From positions 1-64,000 of the forward strand of contig JBGSQK010000057.1 of the NCBI GenBank assembly GCA_041738135.1: 64,000 bases of DNA, given 5' to 3'. This document shows positions 37,159-45,270 of this stretch, piece after piece; position 1 is the first letter of the stretch, and every line of letters begins with the position of its first letter. This stretch comes from JAGOMX01 sp041738135 (lineage in GTDB: Bacteria; Pseudomonadota; Alphaproteobacteria; JAGOMX01). Position numbers and translations under genes: made by a program. The notes under the pieces were generated by a model, which saw only the letters and a program-made list of their open reading frames with translations, made no database searches and was not told the DNA's origin.

Positions 37159-38259
37159 TCATTCCATTGCTGGATAATCCGTATAGCCTTTTGCATCAGG
37201 TGTATAAAATGTATTCGGATCAGGTGTATTCAGGGTTGTATTGAGCTGATATCTCTTGGGCAGGTCAGGGTTCGCAAGAAAAGGTCTGCCAAATGCCACT
37301 GCATCTGCTTCACCAGCTGCCAGGACGGTTTCGCCTAAAGATTTGTCAAATCCTTCGTTGGCCACATAAATGCCGCCAAAGGCAGCTTTTAGCTCAGGTC
37401 CCAGTCTGTCAGTGGGGGCAGGCGTAACGCCATAGGAGGCCATCAATCCTTTGCTAGCATCCACATACTCCCGTGCAGAAATAAATGCAATCTGACGTTT
37501 TCCCAATTCTTTTGCCACATAAGTAAATGTGGCGCGAAGATTTGAGTCAGGTGCAATTTGCGCGTCGCCGCGAGGAGCTATGTGCATGGAAACGCGATCC
37601 TTGCCCCAGACTGAAATGGCTGCATCTGTTGCCTCGAGCATCAGTCTGGCTCTGTTTTCGATGGAGCCGCCGTATTCATCTTCTCGTTTGTTGCAACTAT
37701 CTTGCAGGAACTGATCCAGTAGATAACCGTTCCCGCCGTGCAGATTTACACCATCAAATCCGGCTTTCAGAGCATTTTCGGCGCTCATGCGATAGGTTTC
37801 TATTACGCCAGGAATTTCGGAAAGTTCTAGCGAGCGAGGGACAGGGTAAGGCTCGCTTTTGTCGAATAAACGCACATGACCAGCAGCAGGTAGATTGCTA
37901 GAAGACACAGGCTGTGCACCATTTAAATAGAATTGATGGGAAATGCGTCCCACGTGCCATAGTTGCAGGAATATGTGTCCGCCAGCTCTATGCACTGAAT
38001 CGGTGACCCTCTTCCAGCCCTCAACTTGTTCTTCGGACCAAATACCAGGTGTGTTCGGATAACCCACACCCATGGGTGTTATAGATGTGGCTTCCGTAAG
38101 AATAAGGCCAGCAGACGCGCGCTGGGTGTAGTATTCAACCATCAAATCATTGGGAACGCGACCCGCTCCAACAGCCCGACATCGGGTTAAAGGTGCCATA
38201 AATACGCGGTTGGGTAAATCTAAGTCGCCGATTTTAATAGAGGAAAAAAGGTTAATCAT
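37159..38259 (-). CDS. Old-yellow-enzyme family NAD(P)H:flavin oxidoreductase
   Basis: About 366 residues of the OYE/NemA family, FMN-dependent reductases of activated alkenes such as N-ethylmaleimide or nitroesters. Visible are the N-terminal PNRVFMAPLTRCRAV, the active-site HxGN segment GFDGVNLHGGNGYLLDQF, YGGSIENRARLMLE and VAFGRPFLANPDLP, with the typical ending TDYP. The ATG at 38259 is preferred because GGAG lies 6 bases upstream; the frame starts four codons earlier. The DLH remnant lies 5' of it on the same strand, so the two may once have formed a detoxification unit. Confidence 0.92.
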   Translation of the reverse strand: MINLFSSIKIGDLDLPNRVFMAPLTRCRAVGAGRVPNDLMVEYYTQRASAGLILTEATSITPMGVGYPNTPGIWSEEQVEGWKRVTDSVHRAGGHIFLQLWHVGRISHQFYLNGAQPVSSSNLPAAGHVRLFDKSEPYPVPRSLELSEIPGVIETYRMSAENALKAGFDGVNLHGGNGYLLDQFLQDSCNKREDEYGGSIENRARLMLEATDAAISVWGKDRVSMHIAPRGDAQIAPDSNLRATFTYVAKELGKRQIAFISAREYVDASKGLMASYGVTPAPTDRLGPELKAAFGGIYVANEGFDKSLGETVLAAGEADAVAFGRPFLANPDLPKRYQLNTTLNTPDPNTFYTPDAKGYTDYPAME

Positions 38260-38343
38260 TGTGAACTCCATAAAAAGTTACATACATCTTGAATTGTAGC
38301 ATATAAATATTGGTGAAACCATTGGAATGTAAGTGGATGCGCC

Positions 38344-38747
38344 TTAGTTAGAGAGGTTTCTCTTCCATAGTGCTAATAGTCTTTCCCAGTGACGTTCCGC
38401 AGCTTGTCTGTTATAGAACTGACGTTCAGGAAAGACAAAGCCATGTGCTGCGTTTTCATATGTTTCCACTTCTGCATTCAAGCGTGTAAATAATCGCGTA
38501 AGGTGCCAACAATTTCTAGAGGAACAAAAGGATCGTGCTCAGCAATGGCAAAATACAGCTCGGCTTGAGCTTTATGAGCCATGAGGATTATATGGAGTTT
38601 CTCATTTAGTATCAATGGAGCTTTATCCAGTTGAAGACTAAGGATCGATTTGCATTTGTCAAACAAAGCGAAGCGGGCGATAATTGTTGTTTTATCCGAC
38701 CGAGCTCTCCAGTTCGGCAGAATTGTTTTTCCCTTAGCGACAGCCAA
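38344..38747 (-). pseudogene. Dienelactone hydrolase family remnant, frameshifted and 5'-truncated
   Basis: Reading leftward, one frame gives AQAELYFAIAEHDPFVP and LRDYLHA, ending at a stop at 38478. The adjacent frame then continues with AEVETYENAAHGFVFPER and AAERHWERLLALW, ending at 38344. Together they are the C-terminal half of a dienelactone hydrolase (alpha/beta hydrolase), including the catalytic aspartate and histidine positions. A single-base frameshift lies near 38480. The N-terminal half with the nucleophile cysteine is not recognisable, so the gene is dead. Confidence 0.75.
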
Positions 38748-38814
38748 GCGTTTCTCGTTGGTACTCCACTCTTATATCGGACAACTAGCTTGGGTGACAC
38801 AATTTAAATAACCC

Positions 38815-38843
38815 TTGACGATTAAACCTCAAAGCACTATATG
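38815..38843 (+). promoter_or_regulatory. Promoter of the exported papain-like gene
   Basis: TTGACG at 38815-38820 and TATATG at 38838-38843 with a 17-base spacer, ending 55 bases before the ATG at 38899. Close to the housekeeping consensus, it supports independent transcription of this gene. Confidence 0.6.
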
Positions 38844-38898
38844 AAAATTAGTGCCTAACAAGCTTTCTTTGCTTATTATTTGAATAGGATTATTAAAC

Positions 38899-39900
38899 AT
38901 GAAGAAATTTTTGCCAGTCGCTTTGACCTTAGTTGGTATGCTTGCCTTCAGCAACAGCGATACGATTGCGTCTAATCCTTATGAAAATAGCAACAACCTA
39001 ACTTTGGAAGAAGATAAGCGCCCGAGTATGTTAACTCAAGCACAACAGGTCGAAACTGGATTAGAGACTTCCGCATTTAATGTTGAGTCTTACACCCCTT
39101 TAGGAACCATGGGTGGTTCAATTCAATACCTAACAAGTTCTCTAAATCCAACTATACCAACTTACACACGTGTCTATCGTCGCCTTGGAGGCAGTGATGT
39201 TTTACGACGACTCATTACAGAGATAGGCGATTTTAAAGCAGCCGATGGTTGGATCGAAATAGGAAATTCATATAGATTTGGTGGCTGCCCCTACGAGACA
39301 TTGCATCATATGTATTTCGGCAAGCCTTTAAGGGAACCAAACCCTAATGAATTTCAAGACACAGAAGGCGTTTCAAACTTTTCTACTGCAGAGTTCCTAA
39401 CAAATATGAAGCGAAGGCGATATGAGGAGGAAAAGACTTTCCGCGATGGCGTTTTTATGAATAGGGTTGGTGGCGGATGCTTTCAAGTATTAAAGAAGCT
39501 TGAAGGAAGCGATACGGTTTTGAGTTGCTATAAATATGCATTGCGCACATATGGCGAACGTTTGGAGCAATTAGCACAAAAACCCATGAGCGAGATCATT
39601 CATGCTCTTTTTTTCAATATAGACGACTTGGTGAGACAGTTTTTCGAGCCAATCACGGGGGAGCCTCAAGACGGTGACTTGATCATTTATGAGAATGTTG
39701 AAGGCTATCACTATTCTGGCCAAACACTTATTGGTTCCACTCATGCGGGCATTTACAGACACACCTCATCGGGTGGCGTCGTTGAATCTAAATGGGGCTG
39801 GCTTAGAAATCCTTATGTATTTTTACATGATGTTTTCTTTGCCTCGCACTCAGAAGGAAATAGAGCCAAATTTTATCGTTTGAAAAAAGTGACGGAATGA
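38899..39900 (+). CDS. Exported papain-fold (NlpC/P60-like) protein
   Basis: 333 residues with a signal peptide (MKKFLPVALTLVGMLAF). The C-terminal 130 residues follow the layout of papain-fold amidase-like domains: a cysteine at the start of a helix (C210 in LSCYKYALRTYG), a DGDLIIYE strand, a histidine in STHAGIYR (H282), then VVESKWG and a closing YVFLHDVFF...KFYRL strand pair. The SKWG block after the histidine is typical of DUF7689-like NlpC/P60 relatives. The N-terminal 190 residues are unrecognised. The likely activity is peptide or amide hydrolysis in the periplasm or outside the cell, on peptidoglycan or a host protein. The promoter is just upstream. Confidence 0.65.
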   Translation: MKKFLPVALTLVGMLAFSNSDTIASNPYENSNNLTLEEDKRPSMLTQAQQVETGLETSAFNVESYTPLGTMGGSIQYLTSSLNPTIPTYTRVYRRLGGSDVLRRLITEIGDFKAADGWIEIGNSYRFGGCPYETLHHMYFGKPLREPNPNEFQDTEGVSNFSTAEFLTNMKRRRYEEEKTFRDGVFMNRVGGGCFQVLKKLEGSDTVLSCYKYALRTYGERLEQLAQKPMSEIIHALFFNIDDLVRQFFEPITGEPQDGDLIIYENVEGYHYSGQTLIGSTHAGIYRHTSSGGVVESKWGWLRNPYVFLHDVFFASHSEGNRAKFYRLKKVTE

Positions 39901-39981
39901 GTGTGCTTTCCTAAATTGTATGCCAAGTGTTAGGAAGCCAGGTACCCCTTAGATTCCTAAACTACTAAACAGCTCACCCCA

Positions 39982-41913
39982 TCACTCTTTCCCCACAGCT
40001 TCAGCACTTACCTGACCCGCTGCTTCCTGTCTTGGCAGTATGACGTGTTCTCTTAGGTAAATGCCTGTGTATTCCCTCAACTGTTCCGCTGATAGGATAA
40101 AGAGCTCACCGTCTACTTCTATGCTAAGGCTTCCAGCTGCCGTTGCTTTCCACCCTTGCTCTAGATACGAACACCATTGGGAGAGATGCTGGATGTGCAT
40201 GGCGGCTGAATTGAGACGCGTGTGTAGGTCTATGATGTAGGCCGCTTGGCTCAGGCGGATTTGTTCGAGTTCCACTAAACCTTCGGGTTGAATGAAGTCT
40301 GTAGGTGGCTTTTCTTCCTCTTGTTTTTTTTCCGCCAGAAACCTTTCAGCGGCTGTTAATTGTTCTGCTAGTTCCTTTTGCTTTTGCGCGAGCTCAGCTT
40401 CCAGTTTTTCTCTTGCCGCCTGTTCTTGTTGGAGTAGCTTTCGCATATTATTTTGTGGCTTAGGCTTGGCCTTTAGCTTTTGAATCTCTTTCTTTTGAGC
40501 GTCTATGAATTGCTGCAGGCGAGTTACAGTCTCTTCGAGCAAATTTATTTTGGTTACTTGTGCATCACTTTTCGTGTTTGCATTCAATGTGATTTCCGAT
40601 AGAGAGAGCTTTTGATTGTTTAAAGCTTCTCTGCTAAGTCGTAGTTTTTCCTGAAGCTCTGATATTTTCTTAAGCTGGGCATCCCATAGAATCTGCTGAC
40701 CTTTTAGATCGCTTTCTAGGGATTGTAGTTTTACCTGAAGCTCAATTATGACACGGCCTTGCTTTTCAGCGCTGACTTTAAGTGTTTGATTTTCTTCTTC
40801 TAATGCGCTCGTATTTGATTGTTCATGCTTTTTATTGGTTTTGGCAACTAATTGCTCCAGTTGGTACTTTTCGTCGAGCAACCTTTGGGTCGTTACTTCT
40901 TGTGCTGCTTTTGCTGCTTCTGCCTGCTGACATCTTTCATCTAGTTGTGCAATTGTTTGAGCGGCTGAATCCAACTCAGTCCTTAAAGTCGTATTCTCCC
41001 TCGTAAGAACAACTTGTCTAAGCTGTGCTTTTGTCTTCTCTTTATTTGCGCTCGGTACTACCACAGGTTTAGGCAGCTTTTTAACCGGTTGGGTAAATCG
41101 TTCCAGTGGGATTGAGTATGCATGTTCATAAAGCCTTGCGCGTGGCTCCGCAAGAAAGTACAAGGGGTCATCGCTTTTTCTGCGGCCCCAATTTCTTCCG
41201 CAGCCTTTAAAACATCGGAAGAGCTGCTCACAATACATATAAAAAGTGGTAGGGGGTATATTGCTGTCGCAGTGTAAAAAAGCGTGAGCAGGTTCTATGT
41301 CAGTGCTGGTTGATTCTAGCTTTTTCGATGTGGGAAAAAGGCGCTCCCATAGAGTGGAAATGGTTTTGCTGTTATAAAAGCCACTTCGATAGGCAATTAT
41401 AGTGTTTTGAGGCTCCAGCGTGCAATATTCAGCGCCGACCCATGTGGAATCAGGTGCATCTGCCAATGCGAACAATAATATGTCGTGGATTAATATTGCC
41501 TTATGGGTCATGGCTAAATAGGCTTTAAGTTGCTCAATGGTTAGTTGGCTCAGTTGTTCATTCAAACATTCATCCAGGTTCTGGTAAGTGCAGGTTTTGG
41601 ATATGAGTATATTGTTCTGGCTTATGAATCTAAGCTGGAAGATGTTTTTTAAATCTTTTTGTTCGGGTATGAATTGGGCAATCTTTTCTGCCAATCCTGA
41701 AAACAGCTCCCATTTTAGGTCTAAACTGGTTCTTACGGTTTTTTTTACAGCCACCATAAGCTGCTGTTTATCTTTAAGTTTATAGGATTCCTCGATGGAA
41801 CCTTTGAGCTGTGTGCTTTTAAATTTATTGGAGGGTATAGATGCATCATCAGTGGCAAAGGATGGGTTCAGGCCAATTATGAGAAAAAATGATATGGCAA
41901 AAATGTGTTTCAT
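39982..41913 (-). CDS. Exported coiled-coil protein of unknown function
   Basis: About 643 residues from the ATG at 41913, which has GGAG upstream and opens into a signal peptide (MKHIFAISFFLIIGLNPSFA). Residues about 30-260 form a mixed domain with many cysteines and no recognised family. Residues about 275-560 are one long, Gln-, Glu- and Lys-rich coiled coil with continuous heptads. A short C-terminal domain of about 80 residues follows. No transmembrane anchor is seen after the signal. Such rods often bridge envelope layers or bind partners; I do not recognise a homologue. It is divergent from the amidotransferase-LRR gene. Confidence 0.75.
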   Translation of the reverse strand: MKHIFAISFFLIIGLNPSFATDDASIPSNKFKSTQLKGSIEESYKLKDKQQLMVAVKKTVRTSLDLKWELFSGLAEKIAQFIPEQKDLKNIFQLRFISQNNILISKTCTYQNLDECLNEQLSQLTIEQLKAYLAMTHKAILIHDILLFALADAPDSTWVGAEYCTLEPQNTIIAYRSGFYNSKTISTLWERLFPTSKKLESTSTDIEPAHAFLHCDSNIPPTTFYMYCEQLFRCFKGCGRNWGRRKSDDPLYFLAEPRARLYEHAYSIPLERFTQPVKKLPKPVVVPSANKEKTKAQLRQVVLTRENTTLRTELDSAAQTIAQLDERCQQAEAAKAAQEVTTQRLLDEKYQLEQLVAKTNKKHEQSNTSALEEENQTLKVSAEKQGRVIIELQVKLQSLESDLKGQQILWDAQLKKISELQEKLRLSREALNNQKLSLSEITLNANTKSDAQVTKINLLEETVTRLQQFIDAQKKEIQKLKAKPKPQNNMRKLLQQEQAAREKLEAELAQKQKELAEQLTAAERFLAEKKQEEEKPPTDFIQPEGLVELEQIRLSQAAYIIDLHTRLNSAAMHIQHLSQWCSYLEQGWKATAAGSLSIEVDGELFILSAEQLREYTGIYLREHVILPRQEAAGQVSAEAVGKE

Positions 41914-42087
41914 GCAGACTCCAGTACTATGCATAAGCTCAATATTCAAGAGCATTTATAGCAGGAATGTATATACATGTTAAGCGCTACTGTTTGGTTT
42001 TAAGCCAGAGCGGGCAGTGTTGGTCTATTAAAGCTATCTTAACCAAATCTCGCTATCTTAGTATTAGATGCGAGTGAGGTATTTCCC

Positions 42088-43542
42088 ATGTCTATACGTA
42101 AGCTTATCTGTACGTTATTTTTGGTGTCGTTGTGCGGTTGCGGTGACGAGCGGCCTGATATTTTGGTGATGGATTTTGGCTCGCCTGCGACGCCTAAAAT
42201 TATTGAGCGGCTCCAAGAACTGAAGGCTTCTTATGTGGTCAAGGCAGAGCCTTTGACGTTGAAACAAATTAAAGAAATTAACCCGCGAGGGGTGATCACT
42301 TCCGGTAGTCCGGCTTCGGTGTTGGATCCAGACAGTCCCCGGCCGGTGCCGGAGCTTTATGATTTGGGCATACCTGTACTGGGGCTTTGTTATGGATTGC
42401 AACTGATGGCGCAACAGTTGGGCGGGCAAGTGGTGCACTGCGAAAAACCGGAGGAGGGCGTTATATTGCCTGTGACCATGACAGGTACATGCGACGTGAT
42501 ACCTGAGCACATGAATAAGGTTGACGTTTGGTACTACCACGAGGATTGCGTTGTATCTATGCCTGAGGATTTTGAAATCGTGGGTCGTTCGGAGAATACG
42601 CAACTGGCAGTGGCTTGTAATCCTAAGAAAAAATTATATGGCGTGCAATTCCATCCTGAACGCTTCGATAAAACTCCACAAGCAGCTGAAATTATTGATC
42701 AATTTGTGAGAAATGTGGTGCTGGGTCAGGATTTAGTGCCCAAGGGTAAGGGTATTGATCATATGGATCGCGAGTTTCTGGAAACCCAAGCCATGATTGA
42801 GAAATTAGATGTGAGCACGGAAGTGCTGGACCTGTCAGGGCGCGGGCTAAAAAAATTGCCTATGAATATTGGGCGACTGATAAATTTGAAGAAACTGGTT
42901 TTGAATAAGAATCCTCTGACGGAACTGCCTGTGGAAATTGGAAAACTGACCAATCTGACGTCTTTATCCATTTATGATAGTCAGTTGAAAGCATTACCAT
43001 CTGAGATCGGAAAACTAGCGAATCTGACCTATCTCGCTGTTTATGGAAGTCAGATTAAAACGGTTCCTGCTGAAATTGGTAATTTGGTGAATTTACGAAT
43101 TCTGGCTCTAGATAATAATCAAATCAAAAGCCTTCCACCAGAGATAGGAAAATTGGTCAAGTTAGACGTTTTGTTTCTAAATTTCAATAAACTGGAAGAG
43201 CTGCCGTCCGAAATGGGCAACCTGACCAGCTTAACGGAGCTGAAGCTGCCTCATAATAAGCTTAAAGCTTTGCCTGCCGATCTGACGAAGCTGGCGAATC
43301 TGGTATTGCTGGATGCCAGCAAAAATCAGCTCACATCATTACCCACAACCATGGGATCACTGACTAATTTGAGGATCCTAGATGTGAGCCAAAATGACTT
43401 GAAGACATTACCTGATTCCATGAGGGAGCTGAAAAATCTCAAATCAGTAAATTTGAAGGGTAATCCAGATTTGGTAGATACTGCAGTGAGTCTCAAGCAA
43501 ATAGAAGCCGTTAAGGCCGTGGCGCAGAAGGTAGCTATTTAG
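42088..43542 (+). CDS. Lipoprotein fusing a class I glutamine amidotransferase domain to leucine-rich repeats
   Basis: 484 residues. The N-terminus is a lipoprotein signal (MSIRKLICTLFLVSLCGC) with the lipid cysteine probably C18. Residues about 24-215 are a class I glutamine amidotransferase like the N-terminal domain of GMP synthase: ITSGSPASVLD, nucleophile C101 in LGLCYGLQLMAQQLGG, and H189 and E191 in VQFHPER, so the triad is complete. Residues about 240-470 hold nine to ten 23-residue leucine-rich repeats of the LxxLPxxIGxLxNL type. No synthetase domain is present. GMP-synthase-like amidotransferases are cytosolic, so an exported one joined to a binding solenoid is unusual. GTGAGG lies 9 bases before the ATG. 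Confidence 0.85.
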   Translation: MSIRKLICTLFLVSLCGCGDERPDILVMDFGSPATPKIIERLQELKASYVVKAEPLTLKQIKEINPRGVITSGSPASVLDPDSPRPVPELYDLGIPVLGLCYGLQLMAQQLGGQVVHCEKPEEGVILPVTMTGTCDVIPEHMNKVDVWYYHEDCVVSMPEDFEIVGRSENTQLAVACNPKKKLYGVQFHPERFDKTPQAAEIIDQFVRNVVLGQDLVPKGKGIDHMDREFLETQAMIEKLDVSTEVLDLSGRGLKKLPMNIGRLINLKKLVLNKNPLTELPVEIGKLTNLTSLSIYDSQLKALPSEIGKLANLTYLAVYGSQIKTVPAEIGNLVNLRILALDNNQIKSLPPEIGKLVKLDVLFLNFNKLEELPSEMGNLTSLTELKLPHNKLKALPADLTKLANLVLLDASKNQLTSLPTTMGSLTNLRILDVSQNDLKTLPDSMRELKNLKSVNLKGNPDLVDTAVSLKQIEAVKAVAQKVAI

Positions 43543-43579
43543 GATCCATCTCCAAATCCACAAAACTGAGCATAAAATA

Positions 43580-43609
43580 AAACCCCCAGCTACGAAGAAC
43601 TGGGGGTTT
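43580..43609. terminator. Bidirectional Rho-independent terminator
   Basis: Perfect 10-bp stem (43580-43589 with 43600-43609, AAACCCCCAG and its complement) with a 10-base loop. On the minus strand the stem runs into TTTTATTTTAT, a good U-tract for the aldehyde-dehydrogenase operon; on the plus strand it ends in TTTG. It lies between the two convergent genes. Confidence 0.88.
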
Positions 43610-43627
43610 GTTGCAATTGCGGTTTAA

Positions 43628-45256
43628 TTAAACCTTTTTGAAGGGCGCGTAGACCACACCTTTTTCGATTTTATCCAACATAAAACGATTTCCTGTGAAA
43701 CAGTTTCCTGACTGGATGTTTGTATAAGTAGAGCCTGGGTAGCCACCCCATGGGCCGTTGATTACAAAGGTTGTAATTGACCCTATATTTATCGCTACAG
43801 TGCCATATCGTAACTCATGTATAGCTTTTTTCAGCGTTCCACTAGTTTCCAGTTCTTTTTCAGACTTTGGATCTACTATGATGGCTGATGAAAGGGTTCC
43901 CCAAAGCTTCTCATTGGCGAATTTCACAGCGTTCATCAAATACTCATCTTTTGTAGCTCCTTCCACCATAGTTTGTGATGTGAAGGTCGACCAAAATTCA
44001 CGGCTGAAGGCGATTTCATCGCTGGACGATTCAAGTCCGCTTACAAACATCCATGGTTGCTTATCTTCTTTCAGCTCACCAAATAACAGGGCGCCTGGAT
44101 AGCAGGACATGGCATCAGAAAATGTCTGATTGGTTCCGGGGTAATAGTTCACTCCTTGAGGTGTTTTGCTCATCTTCTCTGCTAACTTGTTGATGAGTTT
44201 TTCATTGCCATCCCAGCCCTTAGGGAGAATAAGTACCCTCATGGCCAAGCATGCGTAACCCATCAAGGGCATTAACATGTAAAGTAGATTACCTGCTTGT
44301 TGGTCGAAATCTTCTTCTTCCCAATCACCTGGTACAACAATAACTGGGCTTACATTGCCCAGTTCTGCTGAAACGGGTTTGGGGTTATGACGTATGCCAA
44401 CTTCTTTGTTTTTTCTTCCTTCTTCGCCTGGTCCGAAAACAATAGCCTCAAAAGTCTTATCTGAGCCAGTCATGTGTATGTTATCAACCAAGGGGTGTGT
44501 GGTTAGGTACTGACCTTCTTTAGCGCCGCCCACTACAATCCTTAGGAACCCAGCTGTTACAAAGGGTTCAAAAATCTTTTCAAGAAGCCCTCCCAGATAT
44601 TCAAGTACAGGATTCGATTTGTATACGACCACTTCCTTTTCAACAAACAATTTGTGTAATATGTCAGAAGGGGACAATGAAGCTGCATTGCCTGCACCCA
44701 AAATCAAGGATACGGCACCTTTAAAAGATTTATCTTTGTAACGAACAGCTTGATACGAGGCAAGATCTTCCACGCGTGTTCCCTTTAGAAGATGAATTTC
44801 ACCCCTGAGTCCAGGCATCCTCAACTCTTCTTCCTTATCGCGAGGGTAGGATTCAACTACCACATGATCACCATCTTGTTGAGCTTTTACCCAGGGCTTG
44901 CTTCCCCCGTGAGCTTCGATTTCTTTCATGAGTTCGAGATATCCCATAATACTGCCCATACAAATCCTAGGCCACAAAGATGAATCCTGGCCACCCCAAT
45001 GTCCTTCAGGAACATGTCTGGCCAGTAGGTCTAGTTCGATCCATTCTTGCTCGTATTTTGCCACATTGGCCAAAGTAGCTTGTAGCAGCTCAACCTTTTT
45101 AGCGATTGGAAATGTCTCCACCCATTCCAGTTGATGGTCTTTTAGATCACGGAGATAGTCATCAATAGTTTCCTTCGGTGTGTCAGGCAGTTTGCCTGTT
45201 TCCAAAGATGCAATTTTAGACCCTCGTTGAATGTCAACTCTTACACCGTTTGCCAT
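43628..45256 (-). CDS. Aldehyde-dehydrogenase-superfamily protein, second of a tandem pair
   Basis: 542 residues, paralogous to the gene immediately upstream over its whole length. ALDH features: the NAD-site-like SLILGAGNAASLSPSD region, the general-base glutamate in SAELGNVSPVIVV, and the catalytic cysteine C336 in GYACLAMRVLIL. Glu-to-Cys spacing is a few residues longer than in classical ALDHs. The aldehyde substrate is unknown. Start ATG with AAGGGGAAC upstream; the upstream paralogue ends 14 bases before it, so they form an operon ended by the terminator at 43580. It lacks the C-terminal extension of its partner. Confidence 0.85.
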   Translation of the reverse strand: MANGVRVDIQRGSKIASLETGKLPDTPKETIDDYLRDLKDHQLEWVETFPIAKKVELLQATLANVAKYEQEWIELDLLARHVPEGHWGGQDSSLWPRICMGSIMGYLELMKEIEAHGGSKPWVKAQQDGDHVVVESYPRDKEEELRMPGLRGEIHLLKGTRVEDLASYQAVRYKDKSFKGAVSLILGAGNAASLSPSDILHKLFVEKEVVVYKSNPVLEYLGGLLEKIFEPFVTAGFLRIVVGGAKEGQYLTTHPLVDNIHMTGSDKTFEAIVFGPGEEGRKNKEVGIRHNPKPVSAELGNVSPVIVVPGDWEEEDFDQQAGNLLYMLMPLMGYACLAMRVLILPKGWDGNEKLINKLAEKMSKTPQGVNYYPGTNQTFSDAMSCYPGALLFGELKEDKQPWMFVSGLESSSDEIAFSREFWSTFTSQTMVEGATKDEYLMNAVKFANEKLWGTLSSAIIVDPKSEKELETSGTLKKAIHELRYGTVAINIGSITTFVINGPWGGYPGSTYTNIQSGNCFTGNRFMLDKIEKGVVYAPFKKV

Positions 45257-45270
45257 CGTCTTGTTCCCCT

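Noticed and set aside
39904..39935. Inverted repeat after the papain-like gene as a terminator
   Set aside because: The stem has a bulge, a 15-base loop and no T-run, so it was not listed as a terminator.
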